Shown: positions 23,001-27,900 of the stretch, in pieces
How the letters are laid out: every line of letters begins with the position of its first letter
Position numbering within the stretch: position 1 is the first letter of the stretch
DNA from: Tubiluchus corallicola
Taxonomy: Eukaryota; Priapulida; Priapulimorpha; Priapulimorphida; Tubiluchidae
NCBI GenBank assembly: GCA_030141605.1
Contig: JAQGDQ010001502.1
Coordinates: 1-37,754, forward strand
Direction of reading: 5' to 3'
DNA: 37,754 nt
Made by a program: the position numbers and the translations under genes
Notes under the pieces: generated by a model
The model's database searches: none
Told to the model about the DNA's origin: nothing
The model's input: only the letters and a program-made list of their open reading frames with translations

Positions 23001-24008
23001 ATCTAAAGAAAGATATATTTGTTATCAATATCTAAATTACTTAAAGCCTTCTGTTAGTGTATGCAAAATAACAGATAAACTAAAATGAAAATACCTTGCA
23101 CAATTACAATAGACCTAACACAGCAGTACAAGACTTTAACAGTTGACAAACAGACAATTCAAACAGGTCAAAAAATCAATCATTGTTGTACTACAATCAA
23201 TGACTGCCATATTCCAATTCAATATTGTAGCGTTTTATACATCATTTCTACTAAAAATAAAAAAGACCATTTTACAAATTTGGCATTTAACTGAAGGCTG
23301 CGACAAGCATAGTTACGTTCGATTATCAAATTAATCCACTTTATGTTAGGTCAAAACATCAAATTAACTGCGCTCAATCAGCCTATTAAACTTGTTTATA
23401 ATCTGTAATGATTTGCCTATTTTTGCATAATTAATTCTGTAGTTCTAAACTTTACTAAACACAAAATCACGCTGTAAATAAACCTAATTTGGTAATTTAC
23501 TAATTTATACGACGTTCTAACCAATTGACAAGATTGTCATTCAGTAAACTAAAATGTTCAAAATGTTCAGTACATAATGATTCAAAACGATACAAAATGT
23601 TGTATTTACTTACATCGTATGTTTCCATAAAGCAAATCTAGTATTTACCGATATATTTGACAAATTACGCCACTATCATACTGTGAAAAACTACTTTTAA
23701 AGCAGCCTGTTAACTTCTAGCAACTAACTCACTTGCCCAGGTAGAACCATATCTGCACAGGTGAGTGACCGTGGTCACGTGACCAACGAGTTACTTGGGA
23801 ATTCTGCTAATGGTTCTCATTCTGTTTGGACAGTTCTGGATGCAGGACACCGTGTCGCATTAGTGAAGTACTACAAGTGACTATTGCAAACTTTTTTTAC
23901 ATAACAGTTCTTATTTTTCATACAACTATTGTTTAATATTCTTACCTCATCTAATGGAACAGAATGCCACCTCTTTTCTGCTGACAACTTATCTTGCTTG
24001 TTTCCCAT
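3094..24008 (-). CDS. RSKR: AGC-family Ser/Thr kinase, RSKR (SgK494)-like, 12 exons, 3' end cut off
   Basis: Twelve exons read on the minus strand in this order: 23946-24008, 23614-23637, 22303-22440, 20399-20449, 18489-18593, 16400-16483, 14588-14656, 12306-12378, 8689-8837, 6687-6804, 4568-4656, 3094-3204. All have AG/GT borders and their phases join into about 358 codons. The protein starts MGN, has a Ser/Arg-rich segment, then [13 protein letters not shown] just before the kinase domain. Domain motifs in order: [49 protein letters not shown]. The WP(I/V)P..FLP(V/E)FP lead-in and the QCK(D/E)EV(T/S)IQ motif are, from memory, specific to RSKR/SgK494 rather than RSK, S6K or SGK. All catalytic residues are present, so the kinase should be active; the substrate is unknown. 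Subdomains X-XI and the C-terminal tail (roughly 50 or more residues) lie left of the window. Introns carry most of the repeats listed here. Least certain are the 24-nt exon 2 and the exon 4 acceptor. Confidence 0.88.
3290..3545. repeat. (AAGTAAACAAGT/AACT)n low-complexity repeat
   Basis: Imperfect tandem units of 4-12 bp (AAGTAAACAACT, AAGTAAGT). The Leu/Val-rich open frame across it on the minus strand is a product of the repeat. Confidence 0.9.
3687..3972 (+). mobile_element. Helitron-like family, truncated copy
   Basis: ACGGGC.TTTTCCCGGACC through CATTGTTCTGACATCATCCATTAT matches the middle of the fuller copy at 36435-37257 with scattered differences. Both ends are missing. Confidence 0.7.
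3973..4567. other. Intron sequence without recognised feature
   Basis: AT-rich sequence between kinase exons 12 and 11. A short duplication of AGTTTGTTAGTAAACAAAG occurs near 3976 and 4007. Nothing else identified. Confidence 0.4.
4568..4656 (-). CDS. RSKR: RSKR-like exon 11 (APE and DWW)
   Basis: Two bases plus 29 codons, acceptor TTTTAG, donor GTAAAC. Completes APEVLS across the splice junction, then [18 protein letters not shown] (subdomains VIII and IX). Confidence 0.94.
5088..5152. repeat. (TG)n microsatellite
   Basis: Mostly TGTGTG with some GC interruptions. Confidence 0.95.
5320..6000. mobile_element. piggyBac-like MITE (681 bp, TTAA flanks)
   Basis: Bounded by TTAA at 5316-5319 and 6001-6004. 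Terminal inverted repeats read CCCT(C/T)ATAGGGTCAC, followed on both sides by a G-run/AT/C-run palindromic block (GGGGGTTAAAAATTACCCCC type). TTAA targets and CCC-starting ends are the piggyBac hallmark. No transposase frame. An internal direct repeat of about 54 bp lies at 5474 and 5554. Confidence 0.8.
6687..6804 (-). CDS. RSKR: RSKR-like exon 10 (DFG and activation loop)
   Basis: 39 codons plus one base, acceptor CCGCAG, donor GTAATT. Carries [16 protein letters not shown] and TICGTLIYM. The Thr residues of TTRTICGT include the T-loop position normally phosphorylated in AGC kinases. Confidence 0.94.
7060..7380. other. Unrecognised block, open on both strands
   Basis: Higher GC than its surroundings, flanked by the direct repeat AACTTTCAAAGCTA at about 7065 and 7362. 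It contains TGACGTCA-type and GTGACATCAC motifs. Frames of 70-86 codons are open on both strands but I recognise no protein; it may be an old inserted element. Confidence 0.3.
7401..7740. repeat. Direct repeat pair, about 90 bp, 250 bp apart
   Basis: CTAACTTTTATAGGCAA.AAAATGTATATTTTGGACAGT..AAAATGAGATTGAGT occurs at about 7401-7487 and again at 7651-7737 with few differences. Nature unknown; it may be the ends of an element or a local duplication. Confidence 0.75.
7918..8685 (-). mobile_element. Retroelement copy B with (TTGA)n tail
   Basis: Inverted copy of 2388-2985. On the minus strand it starts three bases after the GTAAGA donor of kinase exon 9 and ends in about 23 copies of a 4-bp ATTG unit (7920-8010 on the plus strand as CAAT). 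The internal polypyrimidine unit is present three times. Confidence 0.78.
7920..8010. repeat. (CAAT)n microsatellite, tail of element B
   Basis: Uninterrupted CAAT run of about 90 bp. Confidence 0.97.
8689..8837 (-). CDS. RSKR: RSKR-like exon 9 (hinge to catalytic loop)
   Basis: Two bases plus 49 codons, acceptor TTTTAG, donor GTAAGA. Covers [11 protein letters not shown] (hinge) and [13 protein letters not shown]. The catalytic loop has YRD in place of HRD, as is common in AGC kinases. The phase-1 junction with exon 8 restores a Val. Confidence 0.93.
8899..9743. mobile_element. Candidate MITE with 13-bp terminal inverted repeats
   Basis: CGTCCATAAGTCG at 8899-8911 is matched by CGACTTATGGACG at 9731-9743. 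The 845 bp between them have no recognised gene, although frames of about 115 codons are open on each strand. No convincing target duplication is visible. Confidence 0.45.
10017..11117. mobile_element. Candidate hAT-like element with expanded ends
   Basis: The left end has 34-bp repeats carrying AGGGTTGCCACCACTCCTGAC (10017-10100). The right end has 37-bp repeats carrying the inverse GGTGGCAACCCT (10845-11117). CAGGGTTGCCA-type ends are common in non-autonomous hAT elements. The interior (10100-10840) has no recognised gene. Confidence 0.5.
10845..11117. repeat. 37-bp minisatellite, 8 copies
   Basis: Unit GTGGCAACCCTAGTGACAG plus ATGCATTATTGTGACCAG. Eight GGCAACCCT occurrences; one unit is 3 bp short near 10985. 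Confidence 0.95.
11279..12284. mobile_element. TIR element (outer), interrupted by a second element
   Basis: Left end CAGTGATACCTCGAGATACGAA and right end TTCGTAGGTCGAGGTGCCACTG are imperfect inverted repeats. The 504-bp element at 11377-11880 sits inside it. The flanks are not TA, so the family is uncertain, but the termini resemble mariner-related MITEs. Confidence 0.6.
11377..11880. mobile_element. mariner-like MITE (504 bp, TA flanks), nested
   Basis: CAGTCATACCTCGGTTTTCGA at the left and an inverted GAGGTATGACTG at the right, flanked by TA on both sides (11375-11376, 11881-11882). No transposase. The internal 98-codon minus-strand frame has no recognisable similarity. Confidence 0.75.
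12306..12378 (-). CDS. RSKR: RSKR-like exon 8 (HPF motif)
   Basis: 24 codons plus one base, acceptor TTGACAG, donor GTAAGT. Reads [13 protein letters not shown], the HPF(I/V)V motif of AGC kinases in subdomain IV. A mariner-like element ends about 21 bp beyond its donor. Confidence 0.9.
12546..14456. mobile_element. piggyBac-like TIR element carrying a 69-bp minisatellite
   Basis: Flanked by TTAA at 12542-12545 and 14457-14460. The ends are imperfect inverted repeats: left GCTAGGACTCCGAATGGGCG.., right complement GGTACGGCTCCATTTATACG.., continuing into TAATGC-TGATC-like sequence on both sides. The right two thirds is the 69-bp array. No transposase frame. Confidence 0.6.
13095..14450. repeat. 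69-bp minisatellite, about 20 copies
   Basis: Unit contains ATCACGCATTACGTACAAAT, GGAAACACTTTTACATG and TTTAAATACAAACTGTTG. Because 69 is divisible by three, long frames (up to 355 codons) stay open, but they are repeat products. Truncated units occur near 13360-13430 and 13630. Confidence 0.97.
14588..14656 (-). CDS. RSKR: RSKR-like exon 7 (alpha-C helix)
   Basis: 23 codons, acceptor TTTACAG, donor GTAACG. Includes [11 protein letters not shown]; the Glu is the expected alpha-C partner of the catalytic Lys. In most AGC kinases this region reads differently, while vertebrate RSKR has a near-identical QCKEEVSIQ. Confidence 0.88.
14978..15221. repeat. 24-bp minisatellite, about 10 copies
   Basis: Unit ATTGTGCACAAGAATCACAG plus TTAA. 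Each unit contains the 10-bp palindrome TTGTGCACAA. Frames are open on both strands because 24 is divisible by three. Confidence 0.96.
15445..15725. mobile_element. GC-rich inserted block, possible MITE fragment
   Basis: Locally GC-rich, with repeated GCCCG(A/G) motifs, ending CCGGCTCATACGCCTATG. The right end looks like a transposon terminus; the left (CATAGCTTATACACG) is only a weak inverted match. Confidence 0.35.
15852..16274 (-). mobile_element. hAT-like MITE, CAGGGTTCC ends (copy 1)
   Basis: Starts CAGGGTTCCTACAGAATTTTAAAATAAA and ends GGATTCTCCCTG. Its sequence matches 32567-32968 in inverted orientation, including CATTATTTTTGGAACAGAAATTGAAACTGGGA-type interior sequence. Repeated TTCCCTGAC motifs lie at both ends. 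Confidence 0.75.
16400..16483 (-). CDS. RSKR: RSKR-like exon 6 (Gly-rich loop and catalytic Lys)
   Basis: 28 codons, acceptor TTTTAG, donor GTATGT. Holds [12 protein letters not shown] (ATP-binding loop) and ends exactly on the Lys of FAMK, the subdomain II lysine that binds ATP phosphates. A solo LTR ends 55 bp from its acceptor. Confidence 0.92.
16539..16905 (+). mobile_element. Solo LTR (367 bp) with 5-bp target duplication ATATG
   Basis: Begins TGTTGTGG and ends ACACAACA, with ATATG directly on both sides (16534-16538, 16906-16910). Contains TATATAAGG at 16662 and AATAAA at 16832. 5-bp duplications and TG..CA ends fit an LTR retrotransposon (Gypsy- or BEL-type range). No internal region remains. 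It lies antisense in the RSKR-like intron just before exon 6. Confidence 0.9.
16586..16670 (+). promoter_or_regulatory. Heat-shock-element-like motifs and TATA box in the LTR
   Basis: GAATGTTC occurs at 16586, 16620 and 16644, with more GAA modules between (16599, 16634), just before TATATAAGG at 16662. This is the GAAnnTTC arrangement bound by heat shock factor. Confidence 0.6.
16911..18488. other. RSKR-like intron, no feature recognised
   Basis: AT-rich intronic sequence with no exon, TIR pair or tandem repeat that I can support. Confidence 0.4.
18489..18593 (-). CDS. RSKR: RSKR-like exon 5 (lead-in to the kinase domain)
   Basis: 35 codons in phase 0, acceptor TATAG, donor GTAAGG. Contains [18 protein letters not shown], which matches the WPxPxxxxLFLPxFP segment preceding the kinase domain in vertebrate RSKR. 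Confidence 0.87.
18678..20311. mobile_element. hAT-like element carrying a 70-bp minisatellite
   Basis: The left part (GTCGGTACAGTAAACTCC, CTGACTCTGACTACGACTCC) resembles the element start at 24206. The right end reads CCGACTCCGACTCCACATCCCTG, a CAGGGATG(T)GGAGTCGG-type terminus. The interior left half is AT-rich with no transposase; the right half is the 70-bp array. Confidence 0.6.
19281..20265. repeat. 70-bp minisatellite, about 14 copies
   Basis: Unit contains TCCTCTAACAATAAGTGTAC, TCCCGAGTCCCGACTG and CAAAACCCTAAGTTTTAACA. Substitutions are few and mostly shared by neighbouring units, for example GTGTGCTCCGGAGT at two places. Confidence 0.97.
20399..20449 (-). CDS. RSKR: RSKR-like exon 4
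   Basis: 17 codons reading [17 protein letters not shown], with a GTAAGTG donor. Using the AG at 20450-20451 keeps phase 0 with exon 3. The better-looking CAG 10 bp upstream would extend the exon to 20459 (adding FRK in this frame) but would need an extra upstream exon of length 3n+2. Confidence 0.7.
20863..21410 (-). mobile_element. 5S rRNA-headed SINE-like element, copy 1
   Basis: On the minus strand it starts with a 120-bp 5S rRNA sequence (21291-21410), followed by about 430 bp of GC-rich body ending CTTCCGAGACAGAAGGATGCC. The whole unit recurs at 33377-33899 in the opposite orientation with the same start and end, so it moves or duplicates as a unit. Confidence 0.75.
21291..21410 (-). 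rRNA. 5S rRNA-like sequence, near full length
   Basis: Reads NACTACGGCCATATCACGTT, then GAACACC-type, TCTCGTCTGATC, AAGTTAAGCAAC, GAGCCTGGTTAGTACTTGG, ATGGGTGACCGCC and ends GTGCTGTAGGCTT, matching animal 5S over 120 bp with few changes. The internal promoter region looks intact. It is joined to a repeat body, so it is more likely a SINE head than a functional rDNA copy. Confidence 0.7.
21466..21490. repeat. (TTA)n microsatellite
   Basis: TTATTA run next to the 5S-headed element. Confidence 0.85.
21495..22302. other. RSKR-like intron 3, left part; nothing recognised
   Basis: ATGACTTGACG occurs twice near 21490 and 21560, otherwise unremarkable AT-rich intron. Confidence 0.35.
22303..22440 (-). 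CDS. RSKR: RSKR-like exon 3 (Ser/Arg-rich segment)
   Basis: 46 codons in phase 0 with a TTTTCCAG acceptor and a GTGATG donor. The segment is basic and Ser/Gly-rich, with a recurring (R/I)S(V/L/F)GS motif such as RSVGSIGS and [11 protein letters not shown]. Low-complexity N-terminal regions like this are usually disordered and phosphorylated. Confidence 0.75.
22565..22605. repeat. (GACA)n/(AAAC)n microsatellite
   Basis: Imperfect GACAGACAGACA followed by AAACAAACAAAT. Confidence 0.85.
22728..22960 (-). mobile_element. Retroelement 3' end with (TAATC)n tail
   Basis: On the minus strand a short body runs into AATAAAATCTCATCTAATC and then repeated TAATC (22728-22762). AATAAA plus a short tandem tail is typical of the 3' end of a non-LTR element. 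The 5' limit is uncertain. Confidence 0.5.
22961..23613. other. RSKR-like intron 2; no feature recognised
   Basis: AT-rich; no supported exon or repeat. Confidence 0.35.
23614..23637 (-). CDS. RSKR: RSKR-like exon 2 (candidate 24-nt microexon)
   Basis: Eight codons, ICFMETYD, between a TAG acceptor and a strong GTAAGTA donor. It keeps phase 0 on both sides, so the protein stays in frame with or without it. The polypyrimidine tract is weak. It could be an alternatively used exon or a false call. Confidence 0.4.
23773..23784. promoter_or_regulatory. 12-bp palindrome GGTCACGTGACC (E-box)
   Basis: A perfect palindrome around CACGTG, of the GTCACGTGAC type bound by MITF/TFE and USF bHLH-Zip factors. 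It lies in RSKR-like intron 1, 160 bp from exon 1 and about 1.1 kb upstream of the COX6A start. Confidence 0.4.
23946..24008 (-). CDS. RSKR: RSKR-like exon 1 (start codon, MGN N-terminus)
   Basis: Reads [14 protein letters not shown]... for 21 codons, then a consensus GTAAGA donor. The ATG follows an in-frame TGA with no other ATG between them. Gly at position 2 makes N-myristoylation possible, although position 6 is Asp rather than the preferred Ser/Thr. Vertebrate RSKR also starts with MG. Confidence 0.72.
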
Positions 24009-24924
24009 ACCTGTTACAGACCTCACATTAATGTGGAGGGCATGTCAGGTATTGATATACGTGAGCTACTTGAAGTCCTAAAAGTACACAACAATATACG
24101 ATCACTAATCAGGCTGAATGAAACCATGAAGGATGCGTAAGTGGCAAGTGCAATAGTAAAGAAATACAGTCACGACAAGTTCTGCTAGTGCGCTTTCCTC
24201 AGAAACAGGGCTATGAAGTCGGAACATTAAACTCCCGACTCCGGCTCCTAGAATTTTAGAAGATCCAACTTCGACTCCTAAAATTTTAGGTGCTCCAACT
24301 CCTACTCTCGGCTTTAAAAATAATTTGCAGTACTCTCAAAATTTAACTACAGTAGCATTTCATCACTACGAAGTGAATCATCAGGCTACTCCAGGTATTC
24401 TTACTACGAATGCAAGAAAATAGTGGCTACAAGTACAAGCTCAAAATTAAGATATCTTAGGGGCCTGAAATAATAATAATTATAATAAAACTAAATCCCT
24501 CAAAAATATTATGGAATAATCAACCATTACCACATTTGCACGAACAATTATTTGCATCAGCATATACAACGGACAGTAACAGCAGTGCGATTCTTAAATT
24601 TAAGAAATTTTCTGTAATTCCATGGCAGCAGACATTTTTAAATCAATCCCACAATTCTCAATAGAATTTTTTTTGAAAGCCATAACAAGTCAATAAATTC
24701 TAAAATTCCATTCGTCTAGACTTACACGAACTAGATATTTTTTACATTTAGTTATTTTGATACTTTCAAATAAAGTTTTTCTATTTTAACAAAAAGAATG
24801 CAAAGTAAAAAAATAGAATTTATCGGCTTTGTGTGCCTGGTATAGACTGTAGAGGTCATTTTGGGCCTACGTGCGAAGCTGAAATTGTATTTTTAACTGA
24901 AAATTATAATTTTAACGTTTGTTG
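24009..24924. promoter_or_regulatory. Divergent intergenic segment between RSKR-like and COX6A genes
   Basis: The start codons of the two genes lie about 0.9 kb apart, pointing away from each other, so both 5' UTRs and promoters should fall here unless there are distant noncoding exons. I see no clear TATA box or CpG-rich core. Part of the segment (from 24206) is a transposon fragment ending in CAGGG. Confidence 0.5.
24206..24372 (+). mobile_element. hAT-like fragment, start CAGGGCTATGAAGTCGG
   Basis: From CAGGGCTATG through ACTCCCGACTCCGGCTCC to TAACTACAGTAGCATTTCATCACTA it parallels 18678-18845. Only the left part is recognisable. It lies within the divergent promoter interval. Confidence 0.55.
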
Positions 24925-24994
24925 ATGGCATTTGTTGGCAGAACACTAATTCGAAACTTCAGTGCGGCAGCTGCCGAAGGCCATGCTGGCGGAA
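24925..24994 (+). CDS. COX6A: COX6A exon 1
   Basis: ATG plus 23 codons and one base, ending in a GTAAGT donor. Encodes the presequence. An internal CAG at 24939-24941 could also serve as an acceptor. Confidence 0.88.
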
Positions 24995-27900
24995 GTAAGT
25001 TTGTTTAATCATTAAGATTAGAAAGAATTGTCTACAATGAAATTTCAACATTCAAAAAGTTCGTGGTCTCGAAGCCTGTATTTCTCGTCGAAATGTTTCC
25101 GGTTGTTCACAAGGTGTTGAATTGCCTATACAATTACGTTGGTGTAACAACAGTATTGAACTTGAAGATGTGTCTTTTGATCCATGACATTACTAATGCA
25201 CTTGGGTCTTTGAAACCTTGGAAATCTCGTGTTACGGTGGAATTCATGGGTGTATTTTAAAGCAGTGTTCATCTCTGTACCTTCTATTTAGAAGATCTTT
25301 AGAGATATTCTGTTAAGGTCCAATAACACCTTGGTAGACACTTGTTGCTAAAATTCACTGCTGACTAGCGTGATACAAATAGGTGTTGATGACAATCTAA
25401 TGTATGTGCAATTTGTCGCAATTACAGTGGAATACCTTTTAATTTCCATTGCGTTGGACCTAAAAATGTCATGCCTTATAAGTGAAAGGCATCATATATG
25501 AGCTTCATTCATTACACCGTTCATTACAGCACTAATGTTTTCTTTATCATACGATTCACTTCAAATTTTTAGATTATTTTCATTACTTTTTTTTTCTTTT
25601 ACAGTGTGGAACAATCTAACAAGCCCTGCTTTTTGATTGCCCGCAACACATTTACATTTGTATATATAGCAAACCTAAACTATGGTATATCTAAACTAGT
25701 CATGTGCTCAAAGTAAACTGTATACGAATTTACTAAGCAACATACAATAGCGATAATTCTCTTGTTTATCTTTCAACCCCACAGTGTTTTGAGAGTCAAG
25801 TTAGTATATTTGTAATGATGCTGTACATAACGTTGTTTAGACACCAGTATTAAAGGAAGTAGCGATATCACTATCTTTGTTTACCATAGGTTGACCTACG
25901 TCTAAAGACAGTTTAAATCATTTTTTCCAAAATTTGCTTCCTATTATGTATCTTACTGTTTGTTATTCATTGAATTATTGATAAATTTTGTTTCTTTTAA
26001 TGTATTAATTGTGTATTTGTGTTGATGTGAAATAAATAAACAAAATAAACAAAAAAAAGTCCCTTATATTTGAGTACCTTATATATGCAGATTTCTGTAA
26101 AGAAAAACATTGCAAAAAATCGGGACCGGCTTTGGTGGTCCTTTATAAGTGATGCCATTTATCCAAGGTTAACTGTATTCCAGGGGTGTGCAAATTGCGA
26201 CCCGCGGGCCACTTGCGGCCCGCCGAGAGAATTTGTTCGACCCGCGAAGAGGTTTGTCAACCTAATGAAAGTGCGGCCCGGGCGATTAATTGAGTGTATC
26301 CAGCTGAAGTCCGTGCCACGATCCCAAAGATAGTGCGGGTAGTTTTTTCAACTAGATCGGATGCCATTAACCCTTACAAGACGGTTGTAGCTTAATGTCA
26401 CTGTACTACACAGACTGTGTGATACACATTACTAATATGCATTGTAATGAAATTACCACTATCTGTCCTGAAAGTAGAAATATATGGTTTGTAATATAAA
26501 TTTTAATAACTTCTAAAATAGTTTCTTGAGTGTAGTACTTATGATGTACGCAGGTCGGATGCAAAAAAAATTGTTATTAGGTCTTTCTGTACTTGGCTCC
26601 TTGATCAAACAGCCTGTGACCCGCAGGAATTGCGGGAAAGTTTAATGTGGCCCGGCTAGTCAGATAATTTGCACACCCCTGGTATTAATATTCCATTAAT
26701 CTGATTTAAATACAGTTGTACAAGTGCTGGCCCATGCTTACATCTCACTTAAAACTTTCGCAGTCCTTCAAGAAAAAATCAAAGAAGGAAATAATCTAGG
26801 AATTCCGGCCTCTTTTGTTTTTTCAGGTGGGTCAAAAACATGGAAAATCCTGACGTTTCTGGTAGCTCTTCCTGGAGTTGCTATCACCGGAATTAATGCA
26901 TACCTTGGAGAAACTGAACACATGAAACATTACACGAAGCCACCATTCATTCCTTATGAACATCTACGAATCCGCACTAAGGTATTGCTATCTATATATT
27001 AATTCTACTGGTATGTTATATATAAGATTCGAGGCTACAGCTCCAATGATAGCACCTTTTGCGGCGATCTATACATCAAACGAAATGTCTCGATCTAGTG
27101 TCGTGCCAAGGAGATATACGGCTCTTTAGAAAGAGGAAGAACAGGGCTATATGTTAGGACACGTCCACTGAGAGGAGTAGCGAGGAGTTAATTAGATGTT
27201 CTATTTTTGGCAATTTTCGCTTGGAAAACTGCTGACGTGAAGCCATTGTTCTGACGTCATCCATTATACTCTTTCTATAAACTTATAGCTTTAATTCAGT
27301 AAAAGCTGCTGCTGCTGCTGACTTTGCGTTAGGTAAGTAAACGAACACTAGGTAGGATGTTCGCACATTGTTGATTATAAGTTTATTTATACTCAAAATT
27401 TTTTGCGGGGCCTTTGCTAGTTTAATAATGTTTTGCATAATTCTGTCTCCTTAATTCAATGGCTTCAATTGTTGTTTGTAGTTGTAAATGTGAACGTCTC
27501 TGTTGATTAAATGACATGCTTTTCAAACCTATTTGAAACTTTTGGGGTAGTGATGGGCGATTAATAGATTAATCAAATTAATTGAGATTACAACCATGCG
27601 TAAATCGACATAATCGGCGATTGAAAAGTAATTCAGTTAATCGAGAGCAAAATATACGTGTCACACACTGACTAAAAGGCAGTATTTCAGCACAAATAAA
27701 TCAAATTCTTGCATTTTTTCATTTTTCTCACCTTGAAGAGGCAGTTTGAAAAGATTTGTTTTGTTTATTTAATGTTCAAGTTCAGTTTTATTGAAACTAA
27801 TTAGCACAAGGGGAATCTTTTTTGTAAAATGTCCATCAAAGTTAATCATCGTTGATCCCAATTTGTAATTGGGTTGACTGTTCTTGATTGGCGTTACTGT

